Shown piece by piece: positions 45,373 to 52,800 of a stretch of DNA of 64,000 nucleotides. Source of the stretch: an uncultured Muribaculaceae bacterium (GTDB lineage: Bacteria > Bacteroidota > Bacteroidia > Bacteroidales > Muribaculaceae); NCBI GenBank assembly GCA_910584365.1, contig CAJUAF010000007.1, positions 62,001-126,000 of the forward strand, given 5' to 3'. A model generated the notes under the pieces. That model searched no databases and was not told where the DNA came from. It saw only the letters and a program-made list of their open reading frames with translations. The stretch's first letter is position 1. Each line of letters opens with the position of its first letter. A program made the position numbers and the translations under genes.

Positions 45373-47529
45373 TCAGCGGGGGAGGGGGACAAGGCGGATG
45401 GCGCAGCCGCCGCCGGGGGCCAGACGCTGGCGCAGCCGTGAGCGGGAGGTCACTTTCTTTGTCGAGATGCGGTAGGCCACGGGGTTGGTCTGCCAGTCGG
45501 CGTCGGGAGCGTCGGCATAGATTGTGGCCTCATAGGTGACGCCGGGGGTGAGGAAGTCCAGGGGGATTTCGGCCTCGCGGGCGTTTTCGTCGGTGATGGC
45601 CCCTACGTACCAGTCATCGGAGTGTTTGTCCTGACGGGCTACGGTGATATAGTCGCCCGGTTCGGCGGCGATATAGCGCGAGTCTTTCCAGTCCACGGGG
45701 ACGGCCTTGATGAACTCGAAGGCGTCGGGATGCTTGCGGTAGTTCTCGGGGAGGTCGCATACCATCTGGAAGGGGGAGGGCATCGTAAGGTAGAGGGCCA
45801 GCTGACGGGCCAGGGTGGTGCCGCAGTTGTGGGTGTACTGGCCTCCGTAGGTCGACATACGCGGTTCGAAGATACCGGGCGTATAGTCCATCGGGCCACC
45901 TTTGAGACGGGTGAAGGGGAGGACGGTCGTATGATACGGAGGATTACCCTGCATGGCTTCGAATTCCGTTCCGCGGGCCGATTCCTGGGCCATCCAGTTG
46001 GGATAGGTGCGTCCCAGGCCGGTAGGGCGGGGAGCCTCGTGGCTGTCGACCATGATGTGATAGTCGGCGGCCTTTTTGGCGACGCGAAGCACGTGGTCGA
46101 CGAACCACTGCGAGCCATGGTTCTCGGAGCGGGGAATCAGTTCGCCCACATATCCGGTCTTGACGGCCTCGTAGCCGTGGCGGTTCATGAAGCGGAACGC
46201 GGAATCCATCTGGAAGTCATAGTCGGCGGCGTTGGCGCCTGTCTCGTGGTGCATGATGAGTTTAACTCCTCTGGAGGCTGCGTAGGCCGTCAGGGAATCC
46301 ACGGGGAAGTCGGGATAGGCTTTGGTGAAGTCGAAATGACGGTTCTTGCGGTAGGAAGTCCAGTCCTCCCATCCTTCGTTCCATCCTTCGACCAGCACTC
46401 CGGGGATGCCGTTCTCGGCGGCGAAGTCGATATAGCGGCGCACGTTGGCGGCGTTGGCGGCGTGGCGTCCGTTAGGCTTGACGCGGGTATAGTCGGTGCC
46501 GGGACGGGCGGTTATGGAGTCGGAGTAGGCCCAGGTGCGTCCGTCGCCGAGGAACATTTCCCACCATACGCCCACATATTTCTGGGGCTTGATCCAGGAG
46601 GTATCCCCGATGGCGCAGGGTTCGTTGAGGTTGTAGACAAGCTGCGAGGCCAGGATGCCGGGAGCGTTGTCGGCCACCATCACCGTGCGCCAGGGGGTGT
46701 GGAAAGGCAGCTCGAAGTAGGCCACATAGCCCATCTTGTCCTCGATGACCCGGGAGGTCAGGGAGTTGGCCACGGTGTCGACGGCGAGGTTAAGCACTCC
46801 GTAGTCGCGCAGATCTGCCTCGTGGATGTTGACATACAGGGGCTTGACATCCTTGCGTCCCGTGCGCATCTTCATCAGCAGAGGGGTCTGCACGGAAAGC
46901 TCCGGCAGACGGTTGCTCTCCGTATGGTTTCCGTAAGCGCGGAAAGCCGTCTCGAGGCTGTCCATCGGCGCGATGGTCCATAGGTATTCGTCGGTGTTGT
47001 TGTCGCCGGGGATGCAGTACATCATCGGGGATTCCGGCAGGTTGAACTCCGTAAGTTCTTTTTTGACACGCAGATAGGGCCATCCCCCCTGGTTGGGGAA
47101 CTCATAGCGGAAGCCCAGGCCGTCGTTGAACAGGCGGAAGCGGATCACGAACTCCTTGGGGACTTTTTCGGCCACAACTTCATTGCCCGTGCGCCGCGAC
47201 ATATCTTCACGCAGCAGTACGGCCAGTTCGTTGTGGTTGTCGCGTACCTCGGCGAACTCTCCCCATACCGGGCGCCAGACCGTGTCGGCCGAACTCCGCT
47301 CCGTCGAGGCGATGTCGAACCAGCGGTCGAAGTCGTAGCGGTCTCCCAGCAGTCCCAGGCGCGAGGGGCGCACCACGGTGTCGCCGTCGAACGTCAGGGA
47401 GTACATCGGCGTGCCGCTGTCGTTTGTCCAGACTTCGGCGCGCAGGCGTCCGTCGGGAGAGGTAAGATATTCGGCGCCGGAAGCCCCTAAGGCTCCGGCG
47501 GCGAATATAGCAAAAATTACTTTTTTCAT
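45373..47529 (-). CDS. Glycoside hydrolase family 97 protein (alpha-glucosidase/galactosidase)
   Basis: The 718-residue secreted enzyme has a short signal peptide (IFAIFAAGALGASGA). The N-terminal beta-sandwich is followed by a (beta/alpha)8 barrel and a C-terminal domain, the GH97 plan. Diagnostic segments are VGVWWEMFLGDGRTW, VEGWNEGWEDW (near 378), IMHHETGANA (near 422), GYVGELIPR and DSHEAPRPTGLGRTYPN (near 493). The Glu residues in HHE and HEA resemble inverting SusB-type enzymes, though I cannot exclude the retaining subgroup. No susC/susD genes are nearby. The endonuclease gene lies 25 bp upstream on the same strand, so they may share a transcript. Confidence 0.92.
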   Translation of the reverse strand: MKKVIFAIFAAGALGASGAEYLTSPDGRLRAEVWTNDSGTPMYSLTFDGDTVVRPSRLGLLGDRYDFDRWFDIASTERSSADTVWRPVWGEFAEVRDNHNELAVLLREDMSRRTGNEVVAEKVPKEFVIRFRLFNDGLGFRYEFPNQGGWPYLRVKKELTEFNLPESPMMYCIPGDNNTDEYLWTIAPMDSLETAFRAYGNHTESNRLPELSVQTPLLMKMRTGRKDVKPLYVNIHEADLRDYGVLNLAVDTVANSLTSRVIEDKMGYVAYFELPFHTPWRTVMVADNAPGILASQLVYNLNEPCAIGDTSWIKPQKYVGVWWEMFLGDGRTWAYSDSITARPGTDYTRVKPNGRHAANAANVRRYIDFAAENGIPGVLVEGWNEGWEDWTSYRKNRHFDFTKAYPDFPVDSLTAYAASRGVKLIMHHETGANAADYDFQMDSAFRFMNRHGYEAVKTGYVGELIPRSENHGSQWFVDHVLRVAKKAADYHIMVDSHEAPRPTGLGRTYPNWMAQESARGTEFEAMQGNPPYHTTVLPFTRLKGGPMDYTPGIFEPRMSTYGGQYTHNCGTTLARQLALYLTMPSPFQMVCDLPENYRKHPDAFEFIKAVPVDWKDSRYIAAEPGDYITVARQDKHSDDWYVGAITDENAREAEIPLDFLTPGVTYEATIYADAPDADWQTNPVAYRISTKKVTSRSRLRQRLAPGGGCAIRLVPLPR

Positions 47530-47554
47530 AATAAGGTTCTGAAAGAGTTTAGAG

Positions 47555-49234
47555 TTAGAAAAGGATTCTCAGAGGAGTGCGCCGGCCCGGCGCCGAGATG
47601 ATATAGGCGCCCGGGGGGAGGGGGAGGAGAGTGCCGTCGGTGGCCTCCTCGATTGTCAGGATCAGGCGTCCGCTGAGGTCGTGGACGCGCACGGCCCTGA
47701 CCTCAGCGCCGGAGGGGAGAGTGAGGGCTATCCCGTCGCCGGTCAGGCGCCACCCCATCGGTATGTCGGCTTCGGCCCCCGCGGCGTCTATGCCGGAGGG
47801 GAGACTGACGTAGATTTCATTGGAGGGATCCGAGTAGAAACCCAGGCGGCAGGAGCGCACGTTGTAGCTCTCGCGGGAACCGGGCTGGCAGTCATCGAAG
47901 GTGTAGTTGGGCTGCTCGGCCACGCTCTCCTCCCAGTATGTCTCGGCATCGGGGGGATAGATAGTTCGCGTCACGAGATAGTAGTCGATGACATCCCCCT
48001 GGGGTTCCTCCCATAGGGCGGTGTAGGAAGTCTCGGTGATTCCCGTGGCGGGGAGGGCGGTAATGTCGTGGAGGACAGGTTTCTCCAGGGATTCCCCGCG
48101 CAGGGCGATGCCGCGCGACTTGGCGCCGTCATAGTCGGTCACCACCAGTCGGGCGGCGTGGGTGCCGAGCGATGTGGGGCGGTAGGTCACCTTGACCCAG
48201 GTGCCTTCCGGCTTGTTGACATCCGAAGCGCTGACCGAGGATGCCTCCACGGAGAACATCCCGCGGTCCACCCCCGAGAGGGTTATCGACGGATTGGTGC
48301 GGATATTCTCTCCGCGGAACTGCAGCGAGGCCGTGTTGGGAACGTTGATTACCGTTTCGCCGAACTCCAGCGCCATATCCTGGACCGGAGTAATCAGCAG
48401 CGGATCACCCTCGGGTCCGGTCGATCCGGGGTTGAACGTCTCCCCCCGGCGGTCACCCCAGAGATATTCCGCCAGTTCGGGGTAGTCGATGAAAGGATTG
48501 CGGTTGGCCTGTATCTTGTAGACCTCGTCGTTGCGGTCGAGTTCCTTCTGGCTGACCTTGTCCTCGCGGCTCCATTTGAGCAGCAGATTCGCCGCCCAGG
48601 TGTTGAGGGTGGGGTAGAGGTTGTTGGAGACCATCCAGGTGTAGCGCCAGGTGAGGTTCTGATAGCAGGTGACCATGTAGAAGTAGGTCCGGGCGAAGTC
48701 CCCTTTGTATTCGTCGGCAGGCTCGAAGACCATCCGGGCGCCACCCCCCTGTCCGGAGGCGGGATGGCCCACGGTGGTTATGCCGTTGTCGAAGTCGGGT
48801 TTGCCGACAACCTCCCCCAGGGGGTAATTCGATTTGGCCATGTTTGCGGCCGCTTCCGAGGGGTAAAGGTGATTGAGGTCAGTGTATGCGGGGGTGTCCT
48901 GCGAGCCTCCCCACCAGCTTTTGGGGAAGGAGTGTTCGCGGTTGAGGCCCCGGAAAGAGTTGGTGTAGAGAGGGATGTCGGAGTACATATCCCACCATTG
49001 TCCGTAATTTTCGTTATCGGGAGGATAGACGTCCGTGCGGCGGAAATAATCGGGCAGGGCGTTGTAGGAGGACACCTGCGTGTGATTGTAGATCAGGTTG
49101 TGGAGAGCCGTCTTCAGCTCGCCGTCCCGTTTGCCGGCCAGGGAAGAGTAATATCCGGCCGGAATCTCAGCCTGGATGGAGGCCGAAACCGCTGCCGCGA
49201 CGGCCAGGAGTATGAGGCGGTAAAAGTTTTTCAT
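47555..49234 (-). CDS. Secreted endonuclease I-family nuclease with T9SS-like C-terminus
   Basis: The 559-residue protein has a signal peptide (LILLAVAAAVSASIQA). The nuclease domain (about 25-270) contains NREHSFPKSWWGG near residues 97-109 and DLNHLYPSEAAANMAKSNYP near 118-137, the His-metal (beta-beta-alpha-metal) core of the EndA/Vvn endonuclease I family. Beta-sandwich modules follow (TSLGTHAARLVVTDYDG, fibronectin-III-like ITETSYTALWEEPQGD), then a C-terminal sorting-like domain (VRVHDLSGRLILTIEE, LPPGAYIISAPG). It probably degrades extracellular DNA or RNA for nucleotides or phosphate. A possible -7 element (TAACTTTT on the minus strand, 49267-49260) lies close to the start. Confidence 0.9.
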   Translation of the reverse strand: MKNFYRLILLAVAAAVSASIQAEIPAGYYSSLAGKRDGELKTALHNLIYNHTQVSSYNALPDYFRRTDVYPPDNENYGQWWDMYSDIPLYTNSFRGLNREHSFPKSWWGGSQDTPAYTDLNHLYPSEAAANMAKSNYPLGEVVGKPDFDNGITTVGHPASGQGGGARMVFEPADEYKGDFARTYFYMVTCYQNLTWRYTWMVSNNLYPTLNTWAANLLLKWSREDKVSQKELDRNDEVYKIQANRNPFIDYPELAEYLWGDRRGETFNPGSTGPEGDPLLITPVQDMALEFGETVINVPNTASLQFRGENIRTNPSITLSGVDRGMFSVEASSVSASDVNKPEGTWVKVTYRPTSLGTHAARLVVTDYDGAKSRGIALRGESLEKPVLHDITALPATGITETSYTALWEEPQGDVIDYYLVTRTIYPPDAETYWEESVAEQPNYTFDDCQPGSRESYNVRSCRLGFYSDPSNEIYVSLPSGIDAAGAEADIPMGWRLTGDGIALTLPSGAEVRAVRVHDLSGRLILTIEEATDGTLLPLPPGAYIISAPGRRTPLRILF

Positions 49235-49275
49235 GAAATTTCAACAAATTTGGCTTGCAAAAAGTTAACGGGGCT

Positions 49276-49308
49276 GTTCGCCTACGGGCGAACCACAGGA
49301 CAGGCAGC
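49276..49308 (-). repeat. Second copy of the 33-bp hairpin repeat
   Basis: Read on the minus strand, the 33 nt are identical to 37106-37138 and include the 7-bp hairpin GTTCGCC/GGCGAAC (49276-49293). It lies 51 bp after the GT9 stop codon, in the same orientation relative to that gene as the first copy has to the porin gene. It may also terminate GT9 transcription. Confidence 0.8.
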
Positions 49309-49359
49309 ACGGGGAGACCCCATCCGGGAGGCATCTCTTTTGGGAGAGTTCTCCGGGGG

Positions 49360-50451
49360 TCAGGACTCCAGGTGGCGGTCAACGCGGGAAAGGATGGACT
49401 GGGGGGAGATGGCGCGAAGGCAGTGGTAATCTCCGCGGAAGCAGGGTTTGTTGCCGAAGACGGAGCAGGGGCGGCAGGTCATCGGGAGCTGGATGATGTC
49501 CTCCTCTTTCTGGCGCCACCCCTTGAAGCCGCAGTAGGGATGGGTAGCGCCCCAGACGCTCACCACCGGGGTAGCCACCAGGGAGGCCAGGTGCATATTG
49601 GCCGAGTCCATCGAGACCATGACGTCAAGATGGCTTGCCAGGGCCAGCTCCACGGGAAAACCGAGCCTTTTGGCCGCCAGGGATATTACTCCCGGATAAC
49701 GCGCGGCCCAGCCGTCGAGGATTTCCCTTTCCTTGTCCCCTCCGCCGAAAAGGAATATCTTCATCCCCGGGCGCTCCGACAGCGCCTTGACAACCTGCTC
49801 CATAAGTTCCGGAGGATATATCTTCCCCTGGTGCTTGGCAAAGGGCGCGATCCCCACCCAGTGTTCCCCCCGCAGGCGCGGCGGAGTCACCGCGGCGAAG
49901 GTCGCCGGGTCCCCTTTGCCGGCGGGTGCGCCGGCAAACAGCCCGTCGAAATGGTTCTCGACCGGCAGCCCGATGCGGTGGAACGCCTGGCGGTAGCGGG
50001 CCCGCGAGGAGATGAGGGGGAGGAGGATTTTGTTGTGGGTGCGCGTCAGCGCCCGTTTCCCTTTCCGTCCCTTGTTGATTACCGAGACGGGGATCCCCTT
50101 GAGGCGGCAGAAAAAGGTCAGTATCTTAGTGCGCAGTACGTCGTGGAGGTCGATGAAGCCGTCGAAATCCGTTTCCTCGCGCAACCGCGCGAACAGGCGC
50201 CGCAGTCCCCCCGGACCCTTGTAGTCCTCGAGATTCACTCCGATGACGCGCAGATTGGCGGGAGGGTTGAGAAACACGGATGTCATCGACTTGCGGGTCA
50301 CCATCGTGAACCTTACCCCGGGATAACAGGCACAGGCGCTGTAAAGCACCGGCACGGTCATCGCCACGTCCCCCAGCGCCGAGAAACGGACCACCAGGAC
50401 GCTTTTCAGCCCCCTGGGATTATTCGGAGCTATGTCGGAGGCGCCGTTCAT
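49360..50451 (-). CDS. GT9-family glycosyltransferase (ADP-heptose:LPS heptosyltransferase-like)
   Basis: The 363-residue cytoplasmic enzyme has the heptosyltransferase N-terminus SVLVVRFSALGDVAMTVPVL and the C-terminal donor-site block VMVSMDSANMHLASLVATPV followed by VSVWGATHPYCGFKGW. GT9 enzymes add heptose or related sugars to the LPS core. The extra C-terminal Cys-rich part (CRPCSVFGNKPCFRGDYHCL) is common in Bacteroidota members and may bind metal. Its start overlaps the end of the DUF4254 gene by 4 bp, a pairing I have seen repeatedly in Bacteroidales. The exact sugar is not determined. Confidence 0.9.
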   Translation of the reverse strand: MNGASDIAPNNPRGLKSVLVVRFSALGDVAMTVPVLYSACACYPGVRFTMVTRKSMTSVFLNPPANLRVIGVNLEDYKGPGGLRRLFARLREETDFDGFIDLHDVLRTKILTFFCRLKGIPVSVINKGRKGKRALTRTHNKILLPLISSRARYRQAFHRIGLPVENHFDGLFAGAPAGKGDPATFAAVTPPRLRGEHWVGIAPFAKHQGKIYPPELMEQVVKALSERPGMKIFLFGGGDKEREILDGWAARYPGVISLAAKRLGFPVELALASHLDVMVSMDSANMHLASLVATPVVSVWGATHPYCGFKGWRQKEEDIIQLPMTCRPCSVFGNKPCFRGDYHCLRAISPQSILSRVDRHLES

Positions 50452-51074
50452 TTGCGGGCGTAAAGGACGGGGTTGGTGTCGGCGTCGTTATACATCTTCA
50501 TCTGGCGGTAGACCTTCATGTACTTCCGGCCGGCGGCGATATCCTCCAGGAGGGTGTCGATGGCCAGGGAAAGGTCGCGGCGCTGTTCCAGCAGCACAGC
50601 CAGCTTGCCGCGGCAGCGGGCAAGGTGTTCCTCCGTGGCGTCCGTGCGCTCGGTCTCGGCCTTCATGTGGAAAATCTTCACCGCCAGAATCGACAGGCGG
50701 TCGAGGGCCCAGGCCGGACTTTCGGTGTTGATCTGAGCGTCCGCGGCGGGGATTACTTCCCGGTAGAGGTCGCGGAAATATGTGTCCAGGTCCTCCACGC
50801 GGTCGGTGCGCTCCTGGTTCGAGGCGTCGATGCGGTGCTTGAGGGCCATCCCGGCCGCCGGGTCGATCTCCGGGTCGCGGATAAGGTCCTCCATATGCCA
50901 CTGTGCCACGTCTATCCAGTTCTTGGCATACAGCAGGGCGTCGATCCCCTCCTGGCCGAAAGGCTTCAGGGGCGCGGCATCGATGCTGTCGGTCAGGTGA
51001 TAATCCGCCGTGGCGCGGTCGAAAATGTCGTTGCAACGGAGGGCGAACCGGCCCTCTGTAACGGTATCAGTCAT
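50448..51074 (-). CDS. DUF4254-family protein
   Basis: The 208-residue protein is almost entirely helical and charged, with no signal peptide or transmembrane helix. Segments such as GIDALLYAKNWIDVAQWHME, LKHRIDASNQERTDRVEDLD and NTESPAWALDRLSILAVKIF match the DUF4254 family. Its function is unknown to me; its constant pairing with GT9 suggests a partner in LPS-core or surface-glycan synthesis. The 3' end overlaps the GT9 start by 4 bp, and a good promoter lies just upstream. Confidence 0.85.
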   Translation of the reverse strand: MTDTVTEGRFALRCNDIFDRATADYHLTDSIDAAPLKPFGQEGIDALLYAKNWIDVAQWHMEDLIRDPEIDPAAGMALKHRIDASNQERTDRVEDLDTYFRDLYREVIPAADAQINTESPAWALDRLSILAVKIFHMKAETERTDATEEHLARCRGKLAVLLEQRRDLSLAIDTLLEDIAAGRKYMKVYRQMKMYNDADTNPVLYARK

Positions 51075-51104
51075 TATGTCTGTCTTCAGGTTGATTTGCT
51101 ACCG

Positions 51105-51135
51105 CAAATTTACCAATATTCTTCATACTGACAAA
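51105..51135 (-). promoter_or_regulatory. Promoter of the DUF4254-GT9 operon
   Basis: On the minus strand TTTG (51135-51132), 19 nt, then TAAATTTG (51112-51105). The leader is about 25 nt. It is divergent from the promoter at 51222-51252. Confidence 0.75.
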
Positions 51136-51221
51136 ATCCCCGCCCAAAATTCCTCCGACTCCCTTGCCGACCGGTAGGGGGAGGTTTCATGGGATTTTTT
51201 TCGTTAAATTCCGGGATTTTG

Positions 51222-51252
51222 TTTGTCGGTATTCAAATTTATCATAATTTTG
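51222..51252 (+). promoter_or_regulatory. Promoter of the LRR-like gene leader
   Basis: TTTG at 51222-51225, a 19-nt spacer and TAATTTTG at 51245-51252. The nearest plausible gene start is 51711, so the transcript would carry a leader of about 450 nt. Confidence 0.7.
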
Positions 51253-51258
51253 CAGAAC

Positions 51259-51710
51259 TCGGTGCGTTGACGGATATTTCGGCTTGAGCCGATATTTCGG
51301 GTAACCAGGAAAGAGTTCCGGTGTTACCCGCGATTATACAGTCTGTCATACCGTGCCGGAATACCACATAAAAGAAAGCGTTTATTGGCGCTTGATTCTT
51401 GACGATTAGGAATCTCGCAAATTCATACGACAGTCAGGGATGAAGCAATGATAGATGCCCGTGATGTATTATGCCTTATGCAATTCCGCCGTGCCTGTTT
51501 CGGGAAGGCGGTGTTGTCGTGTCATATATCCGCGTGGGCTTCTCCGTTGCTCGTTCTACTGTCGTGGGCAATGCGAGAGCCTCTAATCGTGGGACGAGTA
51601 CCATCGAGATTCCCACGTTTTCTATTTTTTAACTCCATCCTTTTACCTACAACTCTATTTCATCTTCCCCCGGGAATCAGGAAGACAACCATCTTTAACC
51701 GTAATCTGCG
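51259..51710 (+). other. Long leader with repeat-flanked hairpin, no clear gene
   Basis: The region holds a 10-bp direct repeat GATATTTCGG at 51273-51282 and 51291-51300, the space between them forming a TCGGC-TTGA-GCCGA hairpin (51279-51292). An 88-codon frame at 51448-51714 begins MIDARDVLCLMQF but has no recognisable family and is Pro/Leu/Arg-rich; I do not call it a gene. Composition is more AT-rich than elsewhere. Confidence 0.4.
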
Positions 51711-52775
51711 ATGAAAAGTTCTTATCCCTGTCCCGGGACACGAAAGCATCTTTGCGGGAGGTTCAATCGCTTCCTGCTGGTTGTTCTTCTGTCTGTTCTA
51801 AGCCTTCCTGCGGCGTGTCTGCAAGGGGCCGAAGTGTCCGACCAAACGTATGAATTTGTGCTTAATGACGTGGCTTATACCTGTTATGGCCTGAATGACT
51901 ATGGCGAGATACGCGTGAAAGCGCAGCCTGCATCTTCTGATGTCAGGGCCGTATCGATTCAGCTGTATTTTCCGGATTTGCAGCAATATGTCTCCGGGGC
52001 AGATAACATTACCCAGGGGAGCCCAACGGAGCTGTCCGGCGATGTCTGGCAAGAGTGTGAGAATCTCAAAACGATAGAATTTATAACCGGAGTGGATTCG
52101 GATTATCATCATTATGCCGTTGATTATTCCACTGATATTTCAATTCTCGAGAAGTGTCCGAATCTCCGTAATATCATCGTTACAGGAGACTGGAGCTTTT
52201 GGGTATTCACTAAAATACCTCTTGGAAAGTATTACAGTTACTATACCGACGGCGTCACTCTTTATAAAGAAAAATATAATACCCAACAGACGATCAAAAC
52301 GACTCATGTGTCTGAGATTCTGAAAAAACTTGTTTATGAGGCGGATCTTCGGCCGTACACCTATTACGTGGAGTCCTATGGTCTCACTCCTGTAGTTGAA
52401 CTGCAGGCGGTAAGGAGGGATGTTCCTTATACTTCGCAATGGTATCCGATGGAATATGATGAAACAGGGACGCCTGCGGTTAAACTGATCGGCGATCTGA
52501 ATTACAGAGTTACCGCCAGGGAATTGCATGGATTGAAGAATCCCTGGGCGGAAGGTGGCGTCCACCAGTATGGCGAGAGCCTGTTCCGGCAATGTTTTGA
52601 TAACCTCTATCGAGGTACTGAGAGAATGTTATGTCCTAACCCCCAGAAGTTATCCAATAACGGGTCTGTTATTTCTGCGATATTCTGCTTTGCCGAAGAG
52701 ATCGGGAGGAGGAGATTGCGGGGGAGGGGCATTAAAAAAACTGAAAAATTTGGGGGGTTGGCGGTATTTACGTAA
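51711..52775 (+). CDS. Secreted LRR-like hypothetical protein, 3' end probably degraded
   Basis: The 354-codon frame starts with a signal peptide (FLLVVLLSVLSLPAACLQGA). The middle contains leucine-rich-repeat-like pieces (WQECENLKTIEFITGVD, ILEKCPNLRNIIVTGDW), suggestive of BspA-type LRR_5 proteins like the one at 58085. Near 52600 the frame reads GESLFRQCFDNL and then loses the pattern, while the frame shifted by one continues with LITSIEV. Loss of one copy of a 5-bp ACCTC repeat (one copy remains at 52603-52607) would explain the shift. The remaining codons run through the next gene's promoter, and the TAA stop is the first three bases of its -7 box. The frame may thus be a decayed or truncated gene. 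Composition is AT-richer than the flanks. Confidence 0.55.
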   Translation: MKSSYPCPGTRKHLCGRFNRFLLVVLLSVLSLPAACLQGAEVSDQTYEFVLNDVAYTCYGLNDYGEIRVKAQPASSDVRAVSIQLYFPDLQQYVSGADNITQGSPTELSGDVWQECENLKTIEFITGVDSDYHHYAVDYSTDISILEKCPNLRNIIVTGDWSFWVFTKIPLGKYYSYYTDGVTLYKEKYNTQQTIKTTHVSEILKKLVYEADLRPYTYYVESYGLTPVVELQAVRRDVPYTSQWYPMEYDETGTPAVKLIGDLNYRVTARELHGLKNPWAEGGVHQYGESLFRQCFDNLYRGTERMLCPNPQKLSNNGSVISAIFCFAEEIGRRRLRGRGIKKTEKFGGLAVFT

Positions 52776-52780
52776 TTTTG
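52749..52780 (+). promoter_or_regulatory. Promoter of the DUF2723 operon
   Basis: TTTG at 52749-52752, a 20-nt spacer and TAATTTTG at 52773-52780. Its leader to the ATG at 52801 is about 15 nt. It overlaps the 3' end of the preceding open frame. Confidence 0.75.
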
Positions 52781-52800
52781 CAGATTGAAGTGTTACGTCA

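Noticed and set aside
45622..46983. 453-codon plus-strand frame
   Set aside because: Shadow of the GH97 gene; no recognisable motifs.
48068..49429. 453-codon plus-strand frame crossing the endonuclease start
   Set aside because: Antisense to the endonuclease and runs through a non-coding repeat; no motifs.
51448..51714. 88-codon frame in the leader of the LRR-like gene
   Set aside because: Low-complexity Pro/Leu/Arg content, no motif and overlaps the next start.
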